This document shows positions 56,405 through 64,000 of a DNA stretch of 64,000 bases, piece by piece; positions within the stretch are counted from its first letter, which is position 1, and each line of letters starts with the position of its first letter. This stretch comes from Apoda limacodes (lineage: Eukaryota; Arthropoda; Insecta; Lepidoptera; Limacodidae). A model generated the notes under the pieces. The model did not search any database and was not told the origin of the DNA. It was given only the letters and a program-made list of their open reading frames with translations. A program made the position numbers and the translations under genes. The stretch is from NCBI GenBank assembly GCA_946406115.1, contig OX291553.1:4283001-4347000 (forward strand), written 5' to 3'.

Positions 56405-57819
56405 TATAGTTTTAACAGAAAGTTTTCTAATGTTTTAAATGTATTAATGATATCCGTAGGACTAATGTTTTTAAATATAAAGGGAATGTTACATTCAGGA
56501 ACACTAGTTTTTAATAATTTTTCTGCTAAGATTGGACTTGAGTTTAGATGTTCAGTTGTTTTGAATGGAATATTCCTAAAAAACTGTTCAAAGGCAACTG
56601 CTACCTCAGAATTTGTTTTAAAACTAGCATCATCTGCAATCAACTCAAAGTCCTGACAAGAATTCCTAGCTTTACCAGTTTCATTATTTATTATGTTCCA
56701 TGTAGTTTTTATTTTATTTGTTGAATTTTTTACTTTATGTCTGAGGTGAATTGCTTTTGCAACAAGACAGACTTTTTTAAAGGTTTTTGAGTATTTTTTT
56801 AAATATTCCCTAAATATTTGGCTATTATTATATGTTTTTTCTTTATATAATTCATACAGTTTACGCCTACTTTTATGAAGACCTGGGGTAGCCCATTCAC
56901 CAAAACTAAAGCGACTGGAAATAAGTTTCTTTTTTGCAGTAAATATTTTATTATACTCTGTAGTAATAGTGTCAAGAACAATATTGTACATATCATTTGG
57001 GTCGCCATTATAAAGCAAATCTGGAAGTTTATGCATTAAGTTAGATTTAAATGATTCAACCCGTTTAGTTGTTATTGGTATAAATTTAATTTCCTTTTTA
57101 GTAATACTTTTCTTTCTTTCTAAAACCACTAACTGTCCACAATGATCTGAATCTAGATTGCTTATAATTGATTTTTGAATTGGTTTTATGTCAGTAAATA
57201 TATTGTCGATGCAAGTGGCACTGGATACAGCAATTCTAGTTGGTTCACAAAACAAATAATTTAAATTAAAAGACTGAAATAAGGCAAGCAATCTGGTGCT
57301 TAATGAGCTATTTTCCAAAATGTTTATATTAAAGTCTCCACAAACAATGATTTGTTTATTGGAATTGCTGATTTTATTCAGCACTTCTTCCATAACTAAT
57401 TCAAAATTATCATAAATTGCACAAGGCGGCTTGTATACACTAACAACAATGAGATGCTCAACTTCTATACAGGACAGCTCGGCAGTTCGCTCAACTGAGA
57501 GGCTCACAATGTCTTTACGTTCCTTAAACTTTAGGTGTTTATTAACTAAAATTAAAGAGCCACCATGGATAGCATTTACTCGGCTGAACGAACTTCCTAC
57601 CTGGTGATTAGTGAAATTGAACATAAACTGATGGCTGCGTAGCCAGTGTTCAGTGATACATAAAATGTCAATCTTTTGGCAGTTCATGAACAATTCAATT
57701 TCTGGTTCTTTCTGAGACATTCCTTGTATATTCTGATGCACCAGGTTCAATGGAATATTATTTTTAGTATGACAAAGTTTATTTTTTTGTTTCTGTTTAC
57801 ATAAAACTTGAGTAGACAT
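56404..57819 (-). CDS. LINE L-B ORF2 endonuclease segment, copy 1
   Basis: A 471-codon frame from ATG 57819. It contains an apurinic-like endonuclease domain: VHQNIQGM, ILCITEHWL (Glu of the active site), GGSLILV, VVSVYKPP, IIVCGDFNINIL (GDFN), ATCIDNIFTD and SDHCGQLVVL (SDH). These are the motifs of exonuclease-III-like nucleases that nick the target for target-primed reverse transcription. The frame stops (56404) because of a frameshift just before the reverse-transcriptase part, so no full ORF2 is made unless by frameshifting. Confidence 0.85.
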   Translation of the reverse strand: MSTQVLCKQKQKNKLCHTKNNIPLNLVHQNIQGMSQKEPEIELFMNCQKIDILCITEHWLRSHQFMFNFTNHQVGSSFSRVNAIHGGSLILVNKHLKFKERKDIVSLSVERTAELSCIEVEHLIVVSVYKPPCAIYDNFELVMEEVLNKISNSNKQIIVCGDFNINILENSSLSTRLLALFQSFNLNYLFCEPTRIAVSSATCIDNIFTDIKPIQKSIISNLDSDHCGQLVVLERKKSITKKEIKFIPITTKRVESFKSNLMHKLPDLLYNGDPNDMYNIVLDTITTEYNKIFTAKKKLISSRFSFGEWATPGLHKSRRKLYELYKEKTYNNSQIFREYLKKYSKTFKKVCLVAKAIHLRHKVKNSTNKIKTTWNIINNETGKARNSCQDFELIADDASFKTNSEVAVAFEQFFRNIPFKTTEHLNSSPILAEKLLKTSVPECNIPFIFKNISPTDIINTFKTLENFLLKL

Positions 57820-59578
57820 AGATTGTTTAATATAATCATTAATGTTGGAATTATATAATATGCCAAAGTGGTCCTTTGTTGTCTGAAAATTTAATTTAAA
57901 TTATTACATGTCAAATTATTATACTGCTCAATCGAAGCAGGTTGTTTAGCTAAATGATTATCTGAAATGTCAATTACACTATTATAATTGCACTGGTCAA
58001 TAGAAGCAGGTTGTTTAGCCAAATACTTGGCTGAAATGTCAATATCCTCTACTCCTATGCGCTTTTATTTTTCCAAAAAAAATAAAAAGGCGGGAAGCTC
58101 CAGCCAGCGCTTCCCACGGTACGTGTCCATACCGAGGCTAACTCAGCGCACATCCCCCGAAGGAGTAGAGGTGTGAAAACATAAATGGTATAACCATTCA
58201 ATTATCGTTGCAGCCGAAGCTGAAGACCGAAGTCTAAATATGTAGTTTCAGGAACAAATCCTTGTGCGTGCATAGCACAAACACTCAGCTTTAGGCCAAA
58301 GAGTGTGACATCCGTTCGCACAGACACAGCCATGACATTGTCAAGAGAGCACGCCTCGTGTTAAGCACACTCCGAAGAGCAGGACGCAATAAACCCCACT
58401 GAACCATTTGTGTAGGTACTAATTATTATGTACCAATGAAACAGCCATGGAATTCACCAAGAGGGCACGCCCCATGCTTAACACACTCCGAAGAGCAAGA
58501 CGCAATAAGCCCCACTGCATCCATGTAATTTCAGTCGTAGATTATAAATGATATTTTTCGGTTTTCAAGCCGGCGTCCACACCATGATATGATCAAGGTT
58601 TCATAAACAGGTTAAATGTATAGGTATATTATCAGTTCAAGAACGAAGAATTATAGTTAATAGTTTATTTGATCGATTAACAATAGAATAAGTGTGTGTT
58701 AGATTATATATGTAATATTCAGTATCGCAGCTTTTCAGGAATTTAGTCGCGAGCCAAATATGATTCCATGAGTTGTTACCAGTCGCGTAGGTGAAGTATC
58801 ACTGTCGCCTTCACGTAATCAGCGTCCGACTCCCCACAACTTGGCAACGGTTTACGTGTCAATTTACATAAAACAACAATTGCCTTCTTTCGCATTTTTT
58901 CGACTCTGACGGACAACTCGGGGCAAGGACTTTTACCCTTCTACACTGTGTAATCTGTTGTCGTCGTTCAAGTCGCTCGGCACTGAACTCACATTCGTAT
59001 TTGACCCAATCAAACGGATCGAAACGTTAGGCGAGAGACGTTCAAACCGTCTGTGAGCTCAGCCGATGTAACTTGAAGCCATTAACGAATGTTAACGATA
59101 AACATTCTGAGAGATCAGTAGGTTTTAGGCTTCCGATCTCCGGGCATGCCTCCATCATCTCCTTATCTCCTCTTTACTTTACTCAGGCGAGGTCTTTTTA
59201 CCTGTATTGTATAGCAGCAGTATAAGCAATCAAACATAAGAAGCAACATCCATCGGTAAATCAAGCAAAAGAGTCGCATTCCAATATTCAGGTCACTACA
59301 ACACTACCACCTTTTATTAGCTATCAGAAAGGTACATAATTCCTCTCATATTAGAATGTATTCACTCAATAATACATTGCATTTTATATCAATTTATCGC
59401 ATTTTGCATATGCCCACCTCATACGCTTTCTTTATATATTGTGGCACATCGACGCTCGCCGCTGCCTATGTATGTCGACGTAAACTTATGCTGTCCCGGT
59501 GTTCTAGTAATGAATTTTATTTTATTTTCGAATTTAGGTTTTTAACTACATAAATGTGTTAATGTTAAATAAAATGTG

Positions 59579-59622
59579 TTTTTGTAGACTTTCAAAAGAC
59601 GGCTTTTGAAAGTCTACAAAAA
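59579..59622. repeat. Perfect 20-bp hairpin
   Basis: TTTTTGTAGACTTTCAAAAG (59579-59598), loop ACGG, then the exact complement CTTTTGAAAGTCTACAAAAA (59603-59622). It lies near the presumed 5' side of LINE copy 1. Confidence 0.95.
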
Positions 59623-59801
59623 TATAAAGGACCTCCACCGCCACGATCCTGGCTAACTTATTCTAAGTCCTCGATCTTCCACGATCCTATTTAATTATTA
59701 ATTTGATCATTATGTTATTTTTATATAACAATTTTATTTTATATATATTTTTTTTTATTATTAAATTTTATTTTTTATTAAATTTAATATTATGAAGGAC
59801 G

Positions 59802-59845
59802 AAGATGGCTTGGCAGACGGGTAGGCTTGGCAGATGGGTACAATG
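59802..59845. repeat. Short tandem duplication
   Basis: GGCTTGGCAGACGGGTA is followed directly by GGCTTGGCAGATGGGTA. Confidence 0.7.
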
Positions 59846-59869
59846 TCAAACGTGTCAATAATAAAATAC

Positions 59870-60569
59870 ACAATGATCTGCATTCATCTCCGGAGATAGT
59901 AACAGTTATGTTAAGTTTAAGTAACCAAAGGTTTAAGGAACATATCAGACCATAATAAAGGAGGAAGGGTTTTGATAAAAGATGCAGGAAAGAGCTATAA
60001 GCAAGGGGTTGAAAGAGTTAGAGAAGGGGCTACTTTACCTACGTGGTAACTTCGATTTTTATAAAGGGTGGTACGTGAACTTAAATTTTAAGGAGGTTGT
60101 TATTTTTTGTTCAAGGCAGAGTCAACGCAACAGAGACAAATAGTGACAGGTCATTGAACGAAATTCTTCCTACTTAGCGTCCGTGCTATATGCGAGTATT
60201 TATATAAATAAACAAAAACACAAACCTTACAATCGGGCCACACCTAAGCCCTATTTCATAAGTTATTGCGTTATGAGAGACAAAAATTAATAAATTACAA
60301 AAACCAACGATTAAAAAATTATCTCTACGGTACCTACTAAGAAAAACATTTAAATTTTTACTCCTTAGATAGCTAAGTTTTAAAAATAAAACTTATTCAT
60401 ATCAACTATGAAAAAGTAGTTATTATTTAGTTTTTTCGAAATCACCTCTTTAAAATCATTTGAAATTAAAATTCTTATAAAACAGGATAGGCTATAAACT
60501 TCAAAATAACAATTATAACAATATTATTCAACAGCTGGAACAATATTGTAATTGTAATTCTTAATAAAT
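59870..60569. repeat. Lectin-unit 5' flank, second copy (right part)
   Basis: Collinear with 11461-12230 upstream of lectin 1 (ATCTCCGGAGATAGTAA, GGATGCAGGAAATAG-like, AAGCAAGGGGTTGA, GGAGGTTGTTATTT, GCAGAGTCAAC, ACAATATTATTCAAC). It ends where LINE copy 2 begins. Confidence 0.65.
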
Positions 60570-61444
60570 ATTGAAGTTTGGAGTCCAGCGTTATGCCAAG
60601 AAAGACTGTTGAATTAACAAGTTCTAATTGCTCGCCATTAATATTAATACATGTCTGTCTCTGACTAACATTTGGTAATGTAAATTTAACACATTTGGTT
60701 TTTTTTTTCATTAAGTAACAAATTATTAGCGTTAAACCAATTTACAATTTTAGAAAGGGCATTATTTAATACATTATAATATGTTTGTCGTCTCTTAACT
60801 TTAAAAAGCAAAGAGGTGTCATCAGCAAATAAGACAATGCCATGGTTTTTTACATGATATGGGAGATCATTAATGTAAATAAGAAATAGAAAAGGACCTC
60901 AAATTGAGCCCTGAGGGACTCCCATAGTGACTGCTGATCCCGGAGATCTTTCACCGTTGACATCTATTTTCTGTACTCTCCTACTCATATAGGATGTCAA
61001 AAGGTCGAGAGCTTTGCCTCTAATACCATAGTGATGTAGCTTCCTGATGAGATTTTCATGTTGAACACAGTCAAATGCCTTAGATAAATCACAAAACACT
61101 CCAAGGGCGTCATGCGAATCCTCCCAGGCGTTATGTATATTTTTTAATAGTTCCACTCCTGCATCAGTTGTGGAACGGCCTTTCATAAAGCCAAACTGTT
61201 TACTACTAAGTAGCTCATTAATACAGAAATAGCTTAACATTTGACAAAGTATGATTTTTTTAAAAACTTTACTGAGTATAGGTAGTATTGAAATAGGCCG
61301 AAAATTATTAGGATCTGTTGAACTACCTGATTTAAAAAGAGGTAAAACTTTGCTAAGTTTCATCTCATCAGGAAACACACCATTATCAACACAACTATTA
61401 AAAATTATGGCTAAGGGTTGTGCTATAACATGAATAATTGAATT
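60570..61444 (-). pseudogene. LINE L-B reverse-transcriptase domain, copy 2 (defective, truncated)
   Basis: Same motifs as copy 1 (DLSKAFDCVQH, MGVPQGSI, FADD) with the same TGA after PQGSI (60896-60898), the same frameshift near 61455 and the same frameshift at the A8 run near 60703. Truncated at 60570 after VFLGITLDSKLQ. Confidence 0.85.
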
Positions 61445-62859
61445 TATAGTTTTAACAGAAAGTTTTCTAATGTTTTAAATGTATTAATGATATCCGTAGG
61501 ACTAATGTTTTTAAATACAAAGGGAACGTTACATTCAGGAACACTAGTTTTTAATAATTTTTCTGCTAAGATTGGACTTGAGTTTAGATGTTCAGTTGTT
61601 TTGAATGGAATATTCCTAAAAAACTGTTCAAAGGCAACTGCTACCTCAGAATTTGTTTTAAAACTAGCATCATCTGCAATCAACTCAAAGTCCTGACAAG
61701 AATTCCTAGCTTTACCAGTTTCATTATTTATTATGTTCCATGTAGTTTTTATTTTATTTGTTGAATTTTTTACTTTATGTCTGAGGTGAATTGCTTTTGC
61801 AACAAGACAGACTTTTTTAAAGGTTTTTGAGTATTTTTTTAAATATTCCCTAAATATTTGGCTATTATTATATGTTTTTTCTTTATATAATTCATACAGT
61901 TTACGCCTACTTTTATGAAGACCTGGGGTAGCCCATTCACCAAAACTAAAGCGACTGGAAATAAGTTTCTTTTTTGCAGTAAATATTTTATTATACTCTG
62001 TAGTAATAGTGTCAAGAACAATATTGTACATATCATTTGGGTCGCCATTATAAAGCAAATCTGGAAGTTTATGCATTAAGTTAGATTTAAATGATTCAAC
62101 CCGTTTAGTTGTTATTGGTATAAATTTAATTTCCTTTTTAGTAATACTTTTCTTTCTTTCTAAAACCACTAACTGTCCACAATGATCTGACTCTAGATTG
62201 CTTATAATTGATTTTTGAATTGGTTTTATGTCAGTAAATATATTGTCGATGCAAGTGGCACTGGATACAGCAATTCTAGTCGATTCACAAAACAAATAAT
62301 TTAAATTAAAAGACTGAAATAAGGCAAGCAATCTGGTGCTTAATGAGCTATTTTCCAAAATGTTTATATTAAAGTCTCCACAAACAATGATTTGTTTATT
62401 GGAATTGCTGATTTTATTCAGCACTTCTTCCATAACTAATTCAAAATTATCATAAATTGCACAAGGCGGCTTGTATACACTAACAACAATGAGATGCTCA
62501 ACTTCTATACAGGACAGCTCGGCAGTTCGCTCAACTGAGAGGCTCACAATGTCTTTACGTTCCTTAAACTTTAGGTGTTTATTAACTAAAATTAAAGAGC
62601 CACCATGGATAGCATTTACTCGGCTGAACGAACTTCCTACCTGGTGATTAGTGAAATTGAACATAAACTGATGGCTGCGTAGCCAGTGTTCAGTGATACA
62701 TAAAATGTCAATCTTTTGGCAGTTCATGAACAATTCAATTTCTGGTTCTTTCTGAGACATTCCTTGTATATTCTGATGCACCAGGTTCAATGGAATATTA
62801 TTTTTAGTATGACAAAGTTTATTTTTTTGTTTCTGTTTACATAAAACTTGAGTAGACAT
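61444..62859 (-). CDS. LINE L-B ORF2 endonuclease segment, copy 2
   Basis: A 471-codon frame differing from copy 1 at only a few residues (for example CESTRI for CEPTRI, NLESDH for NLDSDH, NVPFVF for NIPFIF). All endonuclease landmarks (TEHW, GDFN, SDH) are kept. It stops at the shared frameshift. Confidence 0.85.
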   Translation of the reverse strand: MSTQVLCKQKQKNKLCHTKNNIPLNLVHQNIQGMSQKEPEIELFMNCQKIDILCITEHWLRSHQFMFNFTNHQVGSSFSRVNAIHGGSLILVNKHLKFKERKDIVSLSVERTAELSCIEVEHLIVVSVYKPPCAIYDNFELVMEEVLNKISNSNKQIIVCGDFNINILENSSLSTRLLALFQSFNLNYLFCESTRIAVSSATCIDNIFTDIKPIQKSIISNLESDHCGQLVVLERKKSITKKEIKFIPITTKRVESFKSNLMHKLPDLLYNGDPNDMYNIVLDTITTEYNKIFTAKKKLISSRFSFGEWATPGLHKSRRKLYELYKEKTYNNSQIFREYLKKYSKTFKKVCLVAKAIHLRHKVKNSTNKIKTTWNIINNETGKARNSCQDFELIADDASFKTNSEVAVAFEQFFRNIPFKTTEHLNSSPILAEKLLKTSVPECNVPFVFKNISPTDIINTFKTLENFLLKL

Positions 62860-64000
62860 AGATTGTTTAATATAATCATTATTAATGTTGGAATTATATA
62901 ATATGCCAAAGTGGTCCTTTGTTGTCTGAAAATTTAATTTAAATTATTACATGTCAAATTATTATACTGCTCAATCGAAGCAGGTTGTTTAGCTAAATGA
63001 TTATCTGAAATGTCAATTACACTATTATAATTGCACTGGTCAATAGAAGCAGGTTGTTTAGCCAAATACTTGGCTGAAATGTCAATATCCTCTACTCCTA
63101 TGCGCTTTTATTTTTCCAAAAAAAATAAAAAGGCGGGAAGCTCCAGCCAGCGCTTCCCACGGTACGTGTCCATACCGAGGCTAACTCAGCGCACATCCCC
63201 CGAAGGAGTAGAGGTGTGAAAACATAAATGGTATAACCATTCAATTATCGTTGCAGCCGAAGCTGAAGACCGAAGTCTAAATATGTAGTTTCAGGAACAA
63301 ATCCTTGTGCGTGCATAGCACAAACACTCAGCTTTAGGCCAAAGAGTGTGACATCCGTTCGCACAGACACAGCCATGACATTGTCAAGAGAGCACGCCTC
63401 GTGTTAAGCACACTCCGAAGAGCAGGACGCAATAAACCCCACTGAACCATTTGTGTAGGTACTAATTATTATGTACCAATGAAACAGCCATGGAATTCAC
63501 CAAGAGGGCACGCCCCATGCTTAACACACTCCGAAGAGCAAGACGCAATAAGCCCCACTGCATCCATGTAATTTCAGTCGTAGATTATAAATGATATTTT
63601 TCGGTTTTCAAGCCGGCGTCCACACCATGATATGATCAAGGTTTCATAAACAGGTTAAATGTATAGGTATATTATCAGTTCAAGAACGAAGAATTATAGT
63701 TAATAGTTTATTTGATCGATTAACGATAGAATAAGTGTGTGTTAGATTATATATGTAATATTCAGTATCGCAGCTTTTCAGGAATTTAGTCGCGAGCCAA
63801 ATATGATTCCATGAGTTGTTACCAGTCGCGTAGGTGAAGTATCACTGTCGCCTTCACGTAATCAGCGTCCGACTCCCCACAACTTGGCAACGGTTTACGT
63901 GTCAATTTACATAAAACAACAATTGCCTTCTTTCGCATTTTTTCGACTCTGACGGACAACTCGGGGCAAGGACTTTTACCCTTCTACACTGTGTAATCTG

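Larger units (their letters stand above)
54737..59860 (-). mobile_element. Jockey/CR1-group LINE, copy 1 (family L-B)
   Basis: Minus-strand element. The 3' end is a TTATTTGAATAAACCATTTT plus (GACTTT)n tail (54737-54773). The endonuclease and reverse-transcriptase frames lie at 57819-54991. The 5' portion (57820 to roughly 59.8 kb) is GC-richer, with two direct ~72-bp repeats (58331-58402 and 58450-58521: CACACTCCGAAGAGCA.GACGCAATAA.CCCCACTG). Its outer limits are inferred because the flanks are homologous to contiguous sequence near 11330-11461; the 5' boundary is uncertain. Confidence 0.7.
60570..64000 (-). mobile_element. Jockey/CR1-group LINE, copy 2 (3'-truncated, runs off window)
   Basis: Nearly identical to 55532-58952 of copy 1, with only scattered substitutions and a few short indels. 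It lacks the last ~0.8 kb of the element, so ORF2 is cut within the reverse transcriptase after SKLQ. It continues beyond the right edge. Loss of the 3' end is not what target-primed insertion usually produces. Confidence 0.85.

Noticed and set aside
56447..57008. Small frames on either strand inside the LINE endonuclease segment
   Set aside because: Overlap the 471-codon endonuclease frame, which has recognised motifs.
57988..58176. Plus-strand 62-codon frame also present in the second LINE copy
   Set aside because: Repeated only because the LINE is duplicated; antisense to the element, no domain seen.

Overview
The window is AT-rich, intron-containing, transposon-dense nuclear DNA from an insect, most likely a moth or butterfly. 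The basis is two dual-domain C-type lectin genes of the lepidopteran immulectin type, a jockey/CR1-type LINE with a (GACTTT)n-like tail, repeated 3' ends of a second LINE family ending in GGTATAAAA, and mariner, MULE and hAT relics. No bacterial gene structure, operon, CRISPR array or rRNA is seen. Species cannot be determined from the sequence alone.

Layout. 1-10.3 kb: no host gene recognised; foldback MITE, hAT relic, LINE 3' fragments, and a mariner-type element split by a MULE-like element with perfect 8-bp target duplications. 10.4-12.7 kb: sequence homologous to DNA right of the second lectin, leading to a TATA-like box. 12.7-20.4 kb: lectin gene 1, six exons, 303 aa. 20.4-26.8 kb: intergenic, with an RTE-type reverse-transcriptase relic and a tRNA-derived SINE-like element. 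26.8-49.8 kb: lectin gene 2, six exons of matching phase (the first five of identical length), 296 aa, with a 17.9-kb first intron. That intron holds two abutting Tc1/mariner-type copies; the second is split by a 10.1-kb two-gene DNA transposon of the CMC (CACTA/EnSpm-like) type carrying an apparently intact 679-aa transposase and an intact seven-exon DUF4806 gene. 49.8-54.7 kb: relics (Crypton-like, BEL/Pao-like, LINE ends). 54.7-64 kb: a defective LINE and a second nearly identical, 3'-truncated copy running off the window, separated by sequence matching the region upstream of lectin 1.

How the parts relate. The two lectins are tandem duplicates: exon phases and lengths, promoter sequence, polyadenylation region and intronic sequence all match, and both third introns contain the same decayed reverse-transcriptase relic, which therefore predates the duplication. 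The 5' flank of unit 1 reappears at about 53.8-60.6 kb, suggesting a third unit (possibly a third lectin) beyond the right edge. Both lectins have a signal peptide and are predicted secreted pattern-recognition proteins: CRD2 keeps a mannose-type EPN motif, CRD1 does not. The best candidate for a less-described system is the two-gene CMC element, whose ends carry short inverted repeats and dense GACGTC-type subterminal motifs.
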